From Anaerolineales bacterium UBA3940 (GTDB lineage: Bacteria; Chloroflexota; Anaerolineae; Aggregatilineales; UBA3940), in contig DGDY01000246.1 of assembly GCA_002385675.1 (NCBI GenBank), positions 1 through 6,648 on the forward strand: a stretch of DNA of 6,648 nucleotides, written 5' to 3'. This document shows positions 1 to 5,905 of the stretch, piece by piece (position 1 is the stretch's first letter; each line of letters opens with the position of its first letter). Both the position numbers and the translations under genes were made by a program. Below the pieces are notes generated by a model, which was not told where the DNA came from, did not search any database, and worked only from the letters and a program-made list of their open reading frames with translations.

Positions 1-1394
1 GGCACAATGTTGTGATTGTGCCGGAACAGGTTGGTCGGGTCGTAGCGCGCCTTGATCGCGGCTAGCCGCTCCAGGGTGGCGCCGGGGTACGCCTCGCGCA
101 CCCGGTCCTCGCCCTCGTCGCCCACGAAGTTCACGTAGGCCCCGATGGTCCGCTGCCGCAGCTCCGCCGCGAACTCCGCAACCCAGGCCTCCTTCTCGGC
201 CCGGTCCTCCTCGCCCGCGTAGAAGGCCGCGACGTTCACCATGATCGGCGCCTGCCGGTGCGCAAACGCTGTCGCCTCGACCGGCACGCGGGCCATCGCC
301 CCGCCGAGCACGCGGATCTGCACCACGCGCATCGGCGCGTTTGAGTTCACGAGGCGGTCGAGGATGCGTTCGGCCTCCTCGCGCCCGATGTGATCCATGA
401 ACAGCGTCTGCCCCGCCGCAGTCGGGTGGTACTCACCTTCCCCTTCTTCTTCCTGGAACATATCCTTATAGCGTATCGGCTGCAGCATGTCGACGATCGG
501 CTCGGCGAGCGCCCGGAACGGCGCAAAGACACGTTCGCCCTCCTCGACAGGCCCTGCGTACACCATCAGCGCGAAGATGACAAGCTTACCGCGCGCTACC
601 TCCGGCACGAACGGCATCGGCGGCGCGACCATCACGTTTGCGATGGTCGAAAGCTCGTCCGGCGCGGCGTCTGCCGCGGCGACGAACCCGGCAATCGTGT
701 CAGGCGTTGCCGGCAGGATGAGCATACCGCCGACGACATTGTCCACCTCGTGCAGCCGGAACTTGAAGCGTGTCACCACGCCGAAGTTCCCGCCGCCGCC
801 CCGGATCGCCCAGAACAGGTCGGGATGGTTCTGCTCGTCCACCTGCAGGATCTGACCGTCCGCGGTGACGACCTCCGCAGCGAGCAGGTTGTCGATCGTG
901 AGGCCGTACTTCCGCACGAGGTAGCCGATCCCGCCGCCCAGCGTGATACCGCCGATCCCGACCGAGCCGGTGTCCCCGAACCCGGTCGCAAGGCCGTACT
1001 CCGCCGCCGCAGCCGTGTACTCGCCTGCGGTCAGCCCGCCTTCAGCCCACGCGATGCGGTTCTCAGGGTCGATCTCCAGCCCGCGCATGAGCTTCAAGTC
1101 GATCACAATGCCCTTGTCGATCACGCTGTGGCCCACCAGACTGTGCCCTCCGCCGCGAACAGCCAGCGCCACGCCGGTGTCGCGTGCCAGCTTGACGACA
1201 CGCGCCACCTCGGCTGCAGTCCTGGGCCGCACGATGGCCGCAGGCCGCCGATCGAAGCCACCGTAAAAGATGGCCCGCGCCTGGTCGTACTCGGGATGGT
1301 CAGGCGTGATCACCCGGCCATTGAACACTGTATGAAGCTCGTCGAGCGGGATGTGTGCCCCCTGCTGAGGGGCCTGAGATCCGTGCTGTAACAT
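1..1394 (-). CDS. FAD-binding oxidoreductase, BBE-like (PCMH-type FAD domain), 3' end cut by window edge
   Basis: I read 464 residues on the minus strand from ATG at 1394 with no stop; the frame leaves the window at base 1. The N-terminal half is a PCMH-type FAD-binding domain. It has RGGGHS at residues 80-85, where His84 is the expected 8-alpha covalent FAD ligand, then a glycine-rich loop (VGIGGITLGGGIGYL, 145-159), RKYGLTIDN (161-169) and RGGGGNFGVVT (198-208). The C-terminal end is a BBE domain: YVNFVGDE (420-427), then RLAAIKARYDPTNLFRHN (443-460). Such proteins usually end just after this point, so only a few residues are probably missing. The Cys that gives a second flavin bond in bicovalent members is replaced by Thr142, so a single His linkage is expected. 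GGAGG at 1401-1405 lies 6 bases before the ATG and fixes the start. The family oxidises alcohols, sugars or secondary metabolites with O2 and releases H2O2; the substrate cannot be read from sequence. It is divergent from the hydrolase gene. The family call is firm, the function open. Confidence 0.93.
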   Translation of the reverse strand, partial: MLQHGSQAPQQGAHIPLDELHTVFNGRVITPDHPEYDQARAIFYGGFDRRPAAIVRPRTAAEVARVVKLARDTGVALAVRGGGHSLVGHSVIDKGIVIDLKLMRGLEIDPENRIAWAEGGLTAGEYTAAAAEYGLATGFGDTGSVGIGGITLGGGIGYLVRKYGLTIDNLLAAEVVTADGQILQVDEQNHPDLFWAIRGGGGNFGVVTRFKFRLHEVDNVVGGMLILPATPDTIAGFVAAADAAPDELSTIANVMVAPPMPFVPEVARGKLVIFALMVYAGPVEEGERVFAPFRALAEPIVDMLQPIRYKDMFQEEEGEGEYHPTAAGQTLFMDHIGREEAERILDRLVNSNAPMRVVQIRVLGGAMARVPVEATAFAHRQAPIMVNVAAFYAGEEDRAEKEAWVAEFAAELRQRTIGAYVNFVGDEGEDRVREAYPGATLERLAAIKARYDPTNLFRHNHNIV

Positions 1395-1400
1395 CAACGT

Positions 1401-1405
1401 CCTCC
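1401..1405 (-). promoter_or_regulatory. Ribosome binding site of the FAD oxidoreductase
   Basis: On the minus strand this reads GGAGG, 6 bases upstream of the ATG at 1394. It is a near-ideal Shine-Dalgarno sequence and supports that start over the later in-frame ATG at residue 103. Confidence 0.8.
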
Positions 1406-1476
1406 AACAGAATCATCAACCTACCGAGAGAAACCAAAAGTAAGCGTTCCTACCTTCCACTACACCGGACGTGCAT

Positions 1477-1528
1477 AGAAAAAGGCGCGAGCGTACTCCA
1501 CCGGTTGGGAGCAACCCGCGCCTCTTCT
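1477..1528 (-). promoter_or_regulatory. Structured terminator-like leader element upstream of the FAD oxidoreductase
   Basis: On the minus strand an outer stem pairs AGGCGCG with CGCGCCT (1517-1523 with 1483-1489). The pairing is extended at its base by AGAA/TTCT, and the 3' arm runs straight into a T-tract (CCTTTTTCT), as in an intrinsic terminator. Inside is a second perfect hairpin, GGTTG-CTCC-CAACC (1516-1503). Its CTCC loop can pair with GGAG at 1496-1499, so an H-type pseudoknot is possible. The element is about 85 bases before the oxidoreductase ATG, and no same-strand gene lies between it and the divergent hydrolase. An attenuator or cis-regulatory leader is therefore the simplest reading, though a terminator for an unseen small transcript is possible. 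The structure was folded by eye and matches no riboswitch class I know. Confidence 0.45.
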
Positions 1529-1644
1529 ATCTAGGTTATAGGACTTGAACCCGCCGCTACGATCAAATAGAACAAATACACCATTCTTGACCGTTTTTCT
1601 CTTCTGTGCACCTGTGACTATATACGTGATAATCTACCGGCGGG

Positions 1645-1672
1645 TTCCGTAATTCGGGGTATCCACTATAAT
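1645..1672 (+). promoter_or_regulatory. Probable promoter of the hydrolase gene
   Basis: A perfect -10 hexamer TATAAT sits at 1667-1672. The -35 at the expected distance is poor (TTCCGT at 1645-1650, 16-base spacer). Transcription would begin near 1679, giving a leader of about 35 bases before the ATG at 1714. That start point also rules out the in-frame TTG at 1678 as the start codon. The weak -35 suggests an activator or a modest promoter. Confidence 0.5.
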
Positions 1673-1703
1673 TACGCTTGCAGCCTGTTGTAACGTCCCG
1701 TCC

Positions 1704-1709
1704 GGGGAG
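1704..1709 (+). promoter_or_regulatory. Ribosome binding site that sets the hydrolase start
   Basis: GGGGAG lies 4 bases before ATG at 1714. It favours this ATG over the TTG at 1678, which has no such site and falls at the predicted transcription start. Confidence 0.6.
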
Positions 1710-1713
1710 CCTG

Positions 1714-2889
1714 ATGCCAGACCACGCTCGCTGCTCCATCCTAGCCGTTGCTGTTCTGCTGCTCGCCGCTGCGCTCGGCGGCTGCCAGCCGCCCGCGCCC
1801 GCTCAGATCGCCGCCATCCCAACCACTGCACCAGCTCCGACCAGTACCGCTGATCCCTCACCCACCGTCGCGCCGACCGCTGCCGACCTGCCTGCTCCCT
1901 CCCCTACGCCGGGCGCGAGCGCAACGCTTCCGCCGACACACACGCCGTCGCCTGAGCCAACGGCCACCGACGGCCCGACCCCAACGCCCTCCCCCACGCC
2001 GACCACGCCGCCGCTGCTCGCCTACACCATCGAGGCGCTCGCCGCGCGCCAGTACGGTGAAAGCGACCTGCTTGTGCAGCAGGAGCTGCCCTCCAGCCTA
2101 CCCTTTCACCAGTACGTCATGGAGTACCGCAGCGACGGGATGCAGGTCACGGGGCTGGCCTACGTGCCCTTCGGCGAGGGGCCGTTCCCAGTCGTGATCG
2201 TCCTGCACGGCTACACCTCGCCCGCCGAGTACTTCCGGGGCTTCGATGCCGCACTCCTCGCCGAGACGTACGCCCTCAATGGCTATGCCGCCATCATGCC
2301 CGACTATCGCGGCTACATGGGCACGGCTGGCGGCCCCAACCCGATGCGCATCCCCTATGCGATTGACGTGCTTAACCTGATCGGCTCGCTGGGCACGCTG
2401 GACGTGCTCGACGAGACGCGCGTCGGCGTGATCGGGCACTCGATGGGCGGCGGCGTGGCGACCTACGTGATGGTACTCGCGCCGGAGGTGGACGCCGTCG
2501 TGTTGTACGGCTCGATGAGCGCCGACCAGGCCGTTAACTGGGCCTACATCGCCGAGACGTGGTCGCGCTACTGGATGGACCGCACCGCGCAGGTGTACGG
2601 CTCGCCGGAGACGCACCCGGAGCTTTACGCCGCCATCTCGCCGGTGCACTACCTCGACCGCGTGCAGATGCCCGTGCAGATCCATCATGGCGACGCTGAC
2701 ACGGTGGTGCCGGTCGAGTGGTCGCGCGATCTGGCCGGGCGGCTACAGCAGGCCGATGTAGATGTCACCTACTACGAGTACCCCGGCGCGCCGCATACCT
2801 TCACCGGCGCGGAGCTTCAACTGCTGCGCGAGCGCACGCTGAGCTTCTTCAACCAGCATGTCAAGCGCAAAAACGACCCGTTGTTCTGA
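1714..2889 (+). CDS. Secreted lipoprotein alpha/beta hydrolase (prolyl-oligopeptidase/dienelactone-hydrolase-like)
   Basis: The protein is 391 residues from ATG at 1714. Residues 1-24 are a lipoprotein signal: a hydrophobic core (ILAVAVLLLAAAL, 9-21) and lipobox LGGC with Cys24 as the likely lipidated residue. Residues 25-100 form a disordered Pro/Thr/Ser/Ala stalk with PTPTPSPTPTTPP near the end. The catalytic domain (about 105-385) is an alpha/beta hydrolase: HGY at 165-167 in the oxyanion region, PDYRGYMGT (196-204), nucleophile elbow GHSMGG with Ser243, the acid Asp329 in HHGDADTVVP, and His361 in PGAPHTF. The triad is complete and correctly ordered. The fold resembles S9-type peptidases and acyl esterases, but there is no beta-propeller domain, so an esterase or small peptidase is more likely than a true prolyl oligopeptidase. 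It should act outside the membrane, tethered by lipid. The gene stands alone, and no clear terminator follows it. The substrate is unknown. Confidence 0.9.
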   Translation: MPDHARCSILAVAVLLLAAALGGCQPPAPAQIAAIPTTAPAPTSTADPSPTVAPTAADLPAPSPTPGASATLPPTHTPSPEPTATDGPTPTPSPTPTTPPLLAYTIEALAARQYGESDLLVQQELPSSLPFHQYVMEYRSDGMQVTGLAYVPFGEGPFPVVIVLHGYTSPAEYFRGFDAALLAETYALNGYAAIMPDYRGYMGTAGGPNPMRIPYAIDVLNLIGSLGTLDVLDETRVGVIGHSMGGGVATYVMVLAPEVDAVVLYGSMSADQAVNWAYIAETWSRYWMDRTAQVYGSPETHPELYAAISPVHYLDRVQMPVQIHHGDADTVVPVEWSRDLAGRLQQADVDVTYYEYPGAPHTFTGAELQLLRERTLSFFNQHVKRKNDPLF

Positions 2890-2922
2890 GCCTGACAAGC
2901 GCTCCGACACGCCCTCCGCCGG

Positions 2923-2951
2923 TTGCGCCTCTATGCCCCCACTGCTAGAAT
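2923..2951 (+). promoter_or_regulatory. Promoter of the dnaX-ebfC-recR operon
   Basis: TTGCGC at 2923-2928 and TAGAAT at 2946-2951 are separated by exactly 17 bases, a good sigma70-type match. Transcription would start near 2958, about 40 bases before the dnaX ATG. It is the only strong promoter I see ahead of the three tightly packed genes. Confidence 0.65.
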
Positions 2952-2983
2952 CCTGAAACCGTCCACCCTGTCAATCTCACCTT

Positions 2984-2988
2984 AGGAG
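2984..2988 (+). promoter_or_regulatory. Ribosome binding site of dnaX
   Basis: AGGAG lies 9 bases before ATG at 2998. It supports the chosen start, which also gives the expected N-terminus for the family (LYSKWRP near residue 6). Confidence 0.75.
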
Positions 2989-2997
2989 CATCAGCGC

Positions 2998-4602
2998 ATG
3001 GCCTCACAAGCCCTTTACTCCAAGTGGCGACCGATGGCCTTTGAGGATGTCGTCGGGCAGGAGCACGTGACTTACACGCTCCGCAGCGCGCTGGCAAGCG
3101 GACGGCTGGGCCACGCCTACCTGTTTTCCGGCCCGCGCGGCACCGGCAAGACCACGATGGCCCGCCTGCTCGCGAAGGCCGCCAACTGCCAGTATCCCGA
3201 CCCCGCCGCGCGCCCCTGCAACACCTGCGACCACTGTCTCGCCGTCAACGAGGGGCGCTACCTGGACTTGATCGAGATTGACGCGGCCTCCCACACCAGC
3301 GTGGACGACGTGCGCGAACTGCGCGACCGCATCGCCTTCGCGCCCAACGAGGGGCAGTACAAGGTCTACATCGTGGACGAGGTGCACCGGTTCTCCGGCG
3401 CGGCCTTCGATGCGCTGCTCAAGACCATCGAGGAGCCGCCCGCGCACGCCATCTTTGTGCTGGCAACGACCGAGATCCACAAGGTGCCGCAGACTATCCT
3501 CTCGCGCTGCCAGCGCTTCGACTTCCGGCGCATCCCCCTGCACCAGATCGTCGAGCGGCTGGCGATGATCCTTGAATACGAGGGCATCATGGCAGAGCAG
3601 GCCGCGCTGGAGCTTGTCGCGCGGCAGGCCACCGGCTCGCTGCGCGACGCTATCAGCCTGCTCGACCAGTTAATCACCGGGCAGGATGAGGTTCTCACGC
3701 TGGAGCTGGCGCAGGCCATCCTCGGCACCACAACCGACCAGTCCGTGCGCGATCTCACCAGCGCCATCCTCATGGGCGACACCGGCTGGGGGCTGGATAT
3801 CATCAACCGTGCGCTGGAGGAAGGCTCCGACCCACGCCAGTTCGCCCGGCAGATGGTCGACTACCTGCGCCTCGTGATGCTCGTGCAGACCGGCGGCCCG
3901 GAGCTTGCAACGACGACTATCACCGAGGATGAGCTTGTCTTTGTCGAGCAGCACGCCGAGCAGTTCCCGCGGAGCGCCCTGCTGCAAACGCTGCGCAGCT
4001 TCAACGAGGCGGCCAACGACCAGCGCACCGGCTGGCAGCCGCAGCTTCCGCTGGAGATCGCCTTCATCGAGTCGGTCGATAAGCTGCACGCCGCACCCCA
4101 GCCGGAGCCTCCGCCCGCGCCGGCGCAGTCTTCCCAGCGCCCTGCGCGCGAGCGCCGGGAAGCGCCCCCCGCGCCGGATGAGCAGGCCGGGGATAGCGAG
4201 CCCCCACCCCAGCCCGGCAGCATCACCACAGCGCAGGTTCAAGAGCGCTGGCGCAGCGTGCTGAAGACCTGCCGCAGCGTCGACAAGGTAGTGGAGGCGC
4301 TGCTCAACTCCGGCAGCATCGTCGGCGTCGAGGGCAACGCCATCATCCTGCAGATGCCCTCGGACATGCTGCGTGATAAAATCGAGCATGATCAAAACCG
4401 CCAGATCATCGAGAGCGTGCTACAGCAGGTATACGGCCTGCCGCTGACGGTTCGCGCGCGGGCAGGGTCCAGCGTATCGGTGCAGTCAGGCAACCAGCGC
4501 TCGCGTGAGATAGATGACATTGTGGCAAGCGACCCGCTCGTCTCGTTTATGGTCAACGAGCTGGGCGGCAGTATCAAGCGTATTGAGAGCAACGAGGAGT
4601 AG
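2998..4602 (+). CDS. dnaX: DNA polymerase III subunit tau/gamma
   Basis: The protein is 534 residues. It is the ATPase core of the clamp loader, which opens and loads the beta sliding clamp and, as tau, tethers polymerase and helicase at the fork. The N-terminus has the family signature YSKWRPMAFEDVVGQ (7-21). Walker A is GPRGTGKTT (45-53). The zinc-binding cysteines are Cys64, Cys74, Cys77 and Cys80. Walker B is VYIVDEVH (123-130), sensor 1 lies in LATTEIHKVP (155-164), the SRC arginine finger motif is at 169-171, and sensor 2 is GSLRDA (213-218). Domain III spans about 235-360. A Pro/Ala/Gln-rich linker (365-408) leads to a compact C-terminal domain (about 410-534), shorter than in E. coli tau. 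No A-rich slippery site for a gamma frameshift is visible. It is first in an operon; ebfC follows after 5 bases. Confidence 0.98.
   Translation: MASQALYSKWRPMAFEDVVGQEHVTYTLRSALASGRLGHAYLFSGPRGTGKTTMARLLAKAANCQYPDPAARPCNTCDHCLAVNEGRYLDLIEIDAASHTSVDDVRELRDRIAFAPNEGQYKVYIVDEVHRFSGAAFDALLKTIEEPPAHAIFVLATTEIHKVPQTILSRCQRFDFRRIPLHQIVERLAMILEYEGIMAEQAALELVARQATGSLRDAISLLDQLITGQDEVLTLELAQAILGTTTDQSVRDLTSAILMGDTGWGLDIINRALEEGSDPRQFARQMVDYLRLVMLVQTGGPELATTTITEDELVFVEQHAEQFPRSALLQTLRSFNEAANDQRTGWQPQLPLEIAFIESVDKLHAAPQPEPPPAPAQSSQRPARERREAPPAPDEQAGDSEPPPQPGSITTAQVQERWRSVLKTCRSVDKVVEALLNSGSIVGVEGNAIILQMPSDMLRDKIEHDQNRQIIESVLQQVYGLPLTVRARAGSSVSVQSGNQRSREIDDIVASDPLVSFMVNELGGSIKRIESNEE
4594..4599 (+). promoter_or_regulatory. 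Ribosome binding site of ebfC inside the dnaX 3' end
   Basis: GAGGAG is made from the last dnaX sense codons (Glu-Glu) and lies 8 bases before the GTG at 4608. It identifies GTG as the start and suggests translational coupling between the two genes. Confidence 0.7.
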
Positions 4603-4607
4603 ACAAC

Positions 4608-4958
4608 GTGGCTAAAAAGGGCGGATTTCCGCGCGGTGGTATGCAGGGCGGGATGGGCAACCTCGCCAAGCAGCTCCAGAAAATGCAGGAGGAAATGCTC
4701 AAGGCCCAGGAAGAGCTGGCCGAGGAGACGCTCAAGGTGACTGCGGGCGGTGGCATGGTGACGGTCGTCGTGACCGGGCACCAGCGCATCCAGTCCATCA
4801 AGCTCAACCCCGAAGTCGTTGATCCGGACGACGTTGAAATGCTGGAAGACCTGCTGGTCGCTGCCGTCAACCAGGCGATCGAGAAGTCGCAGGCGATGGC
4901 GGCGGAGCGCCTCGAAGGGCTGACCGGCGGCATGAATCTCCCCGGTCTGGGGTTCTAG
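4608..4958 (+). CDS. ebfC: YbaB/EbfC family nucleoid-associated DNA-binding protein
   Basis: A 116-residue protein starting at GTG, with a GAGGAG ribosome site 8 bases upstream. The family forms small dimers that bind DNA with little sequence specificity and affect nucleoid organisation and expression. The sequence fits well. It has a Gly/Met-rich N-terminus (GGFPRGGMQGGMGN, 5-18), a long amphipathic helix with KQLQKMQEEMLKAQEELAEE (21-40), then strand-forming VTAGGGMVTVVVTGHQRIQSIKLNPEVVD (44-72) and a second helix (VEMLEDLLVAAVNQAIEKSQ, 76-95). It ends in the Gly/Pro-rich tail GGMNLPGLGF. Length matches the usual 100-115 residues. Its place between dnaX and recR is the classic arrangement and points to co-transcription with replication and repair genes. 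Confidence 0.97.
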   Translation: MAKKGGFPRGGMQGGMGNLAKQLQKMQEEMLKAQEELAEETLKVTAGGGMVTVVVTGHQRIQSIKLNPEVVDPDDVEMLEDLLVAAVNQAIEKSQAMAAERLEGLTGGMNLPGLGF

Positions 4959-4970
4959 CAAGGCTGAGGC

Positions 4971-5579
4971 ATGAGCAAAGCAATTCCTGCATCCGTCACG
5001 CGGCTCATCGACGAGTTTTCGCGCCTGCCGGGCATCGGCCCGAAAACCGCCGCCCGGCTGACGTACTACCTGCTGCGCGCGCCGGAGGAGCAGTCCCTCG
5101 CGTTGTCAGAGGCGCTGCGCGAGCTTAAGGCGAACACGCGCTTCTGCTCGGTGTGCTACAACATCACCGAGACGGACCCCTGCGAGATCTGCGCGGACGA
5201 CTCGCGAGACGCCGGGCTGATCTGCGTGGTCGAGGAGCCGCTTGACGTGATCGCCATCGACCGGGCCGCCAATTACAACGGGCGCTTCCACGTGCTGCAC
5301 GGGGCCATCAACCCGATGGAAGGCATCGGCCCGGAGAACCTGCGCATCCAGGAGCTTATCAGCCGTGTGGAGAACACGCCGGTGCGCGAGGTCATCCTGG
5401 CGACGAACGTCGGGCTGGAGGGCGACGCAACGGCGATGTACATCCACCAGCGGCTGCGCGGCAAGGTGCGGCTGACGCGGCTGGCACGTGGCCTACCCGT
5501 CGGCGGCGACCTGGAGTACGCGGACAGCGTGACGCTGGCCGGCGCGCTGGAAGGCCGCCGGGAGATGGACGCCGGGTAG
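4971..5579 (+). CDS. recR: Recombination mediator protein RecR
   Basis: The protein is 202 residues, the normal length. RecR works with RecO (and RecF) to displace SSB and load RecA on single-stranded gaps. In order it shows a helix-hairpin-helix (LPGIGPKTAARL, 19-30), a four-Cys zinc site (FCSVC with Cys59 and Cys62, then CEIC with Cys71 and Cys74), a Toprim domain beginning ICVVEEPLDVIAIDR (84-98; Glu88 is the conserved acidic residue), and LATNVGLEGDATAMYI (143-158). The C-terminal segment TRLARGLPVGGDLEYAD (169-185) completes the family pattern. Most homologues have NPTVEG where this one has NVGLEG, a mild variation. The ATG at 4971 is 12 bases after the ebfC stop, with AAGG at 4960-4963 as the likely ribosome site. 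It is the last gene of the operon. No U-tract terminator follows it, so read-through towards the tRNA is possible. Confidence 0.98.
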   Translation: MSKAIPASVTRLIDEFSRLPGIGPKTAARLTYYLLRAPEEQSLALSEALRELKANTRFCSVCYNITETDPCEICADDSRDAGLICVVEEPLDVIAIDRAANYNGRFHVLHGAINPMEGIGPENLRIQELISRVENTPVREVILATNVGLEGDATAMYIHQRLRGKVRLTRLARGLPVGGDLEYADSVTLAGALEGRREMDAG

Positions 5580-5590
5580 CCGGGTATTTT

Positions 5591-5620
5591 CTGGCAACCG
5601 CCCGGCATCCGAGCGATAAT
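5591..5620 (+). promoter_or_regulatory. Possible promoter of tRNA-Arg
   Basis: CTGGCA at 5591-5596 and GATAAT at 5615-5620 are 18 bases apart, 4 of 6 and 5 of 6 matches to sigma70 consensus. The start would fall near 5627, about 25 bases before the mature tRNA. The tRNA may also be reached by read-through from recR. Confidence 0.4.
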
Positions 5621-5652
5621 TGAGCGCGTCATCACCCGATGGCGTGCACCCC

Positions 5653-5725
5653 GCCCCCGTAGCTCAACGGACAGAGTGACGGTCTTCGAAACCGGAGGTT
5701 GCAGGTTCGAGTCCTGCCGGGGGCA
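5653..5725 (+). tRNA. tRNA-Arg, anticodon UCG (reads CGA)
   Basis: This 73-base cloverleaf was folded by hand. The acceptor stem GCCCCCG/CGGGGGC is a perfect 7 pairs with discriminator A at 5725. The D arm is GCTC/GAGT with an 8-base loop holding the GG pair. The anticodon arm is 5679-5683 with 5691-5695 and loop CTTCGAA, so the anticodon is TCG at 5686-5688. The variable loop is AGGTT. The T arm is GCAGG/CCTGC with loop TTCGAGT. The first anticodon-stem pair is an A-G mismatch (5679 with 5695); the other stems pair. CCA is not encoded, so it must be added by the nucleotidyltransferase. A shifted loop giving CGA (Ser) pairs worse and lacks the long variable arm of tRNA-Ser. Arg is therefore the confident reading. 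Confidence 0.95.
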
Positions 5726-5733
5726 CAACGAGG

Positions 5734-5761
5734 GACCGCTGCGTTATGCAGCGGTCTTTTT
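5734..5761 (+). terminator. Intrinsic terminator after tRNA-Arg
   Basis: GACCGCTGC (5734-5742) and GCAGCGGTC (5748-5756) form a perfect 9-pair stem around loop GTTAT. Five T residues follow at once. It begins 9 bases after the tRNA and should end the tRNA transcript and any read-through from the dnaX operon. Confidence 0.93.
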
Positions 5762-5792
5762 GATTTGGGGGTAGGCGGTCATATCGGGCGGC

Positions 5793-5813
5793 GCCGCGAA
5801 GTTTATTCGCGGC
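5793..5813. repeat. Palindromic repeat, copy 1
   Basis: GCCGCGAA (5793-5800) and TTCGCGGC (5806-5813) form a perfect 8-pair stem around loop GTTTA. The arms are identical to copy 2 at 5884-5904, and the loops differ at two of five bases. It is followed by GGGTTATAC, a poor U-tract, so a REP-like role is as likely as termination. Confidence 0.75.
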
Positions 5814-5882
5814 GGGTTATACAGCCCAGACGGACCACACCTCCTCTTGCCTTAATTACAGCATAAGTGGGTCGCGCTTGCG

Positions 5883-5905
5883 AGCCGCGAAATTCATTCG
5901 CGGCT
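5883..5905. repeat. Palindromic repeat, copy 2, terminator-like
   Basis: AGCCGCGAA (5883-5891) and TTCGCGGCT (5897-5905) form a perfect 9-pair stem around loop ATTCA. GTTTTATT follows, so on the plus strand it could act as an intrinsic terminator. No gene lies directly upstream for it to serve. It repeats copy 1 with a 90-base offset. Confidence 0.75.

Larger units (their letters stand above)
1395..1713. other. Divergent intergenic region
   Basis: About 320 bases separate the divergent oxidoreductase and hydrolase genes. It is richer in A+T than the genes around it. It holds the oxidoreductase ribosome site, a terminator-like structured element (1477-1528), a short T-loop-like motif on the minus strand near 1542-1552, an imperfect 12-base tandem repeat (1614-1637) and a -10 box for the hydrolase (1667-1672). 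I see no convincing protein-coding frame. A sigma70-type promoter for the oxidoreductase could not be placed with confidence. The best minus-strand candidate is TATAAC at 1535-1540 with TTGATC at 1561-1566, but its 20-base spacer is too long for a good match. Confidence 0.6.

Noticed and set aside
390..1391. A 333-codon open frame on the plus strand
   Set aside because: It lies opposite the FAD oxidoreductase, whose family motifs are all intact on the minus strand. The plus-strand translation is Arg/His/Asp-rich with no recognisable motif, as expected of an antisense shadow in GC-rich DNA.
1478..1503. Resemblance of GGTGGAGTACGCTCGCG on the minus strand to a T-box antiterminator
   Set aside because: The match to the T-box core is loose, there is no visible stem I or specifier loop, and the downstream gene is not an aminoacyl-tRNA synthetase or amino-acid gene.
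1678..1713. TTG start adding 12 residues to the lipoprotein hydrolase
   Set aside because: The TTG falls at the predicted transcription start of the TATAAT promoter and has no ribosome site. The ATG at 1714 has GGGGAG and gives a standard lipoprotein signal.
3670..4395. Minus-strand frame of 241 codons opposite dnaX
   Set aside because: Leu/Arg/Gly-rich antisense shadow of dnaX, whose motifs are complete on the plus strand.
5571..5606. GCCGGG/CCCGGC stem after recR as a terminator
   Set aside because: The stem is 6 pairs with a 16-base loop and no T-tract follows. The strong terminator is the one after the tRNA.
5273..5728. Minus-strand frame of 151 codons beginning MCPRQDSNLQPP
   Set aside because: The RQDSNLQPP start is the familiar antisense translation of a tRNA T arm and acceptor, and the rest is opposite recR. 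It is not a gene.
5793..5905. Two repeats read as a short CRISPR array
   Set aside because: Only two copies, each a full palindrome with a variable loop, one 69-base gap and no cas gene. This fits a REP or terminator-like repeat, not CRISPR.
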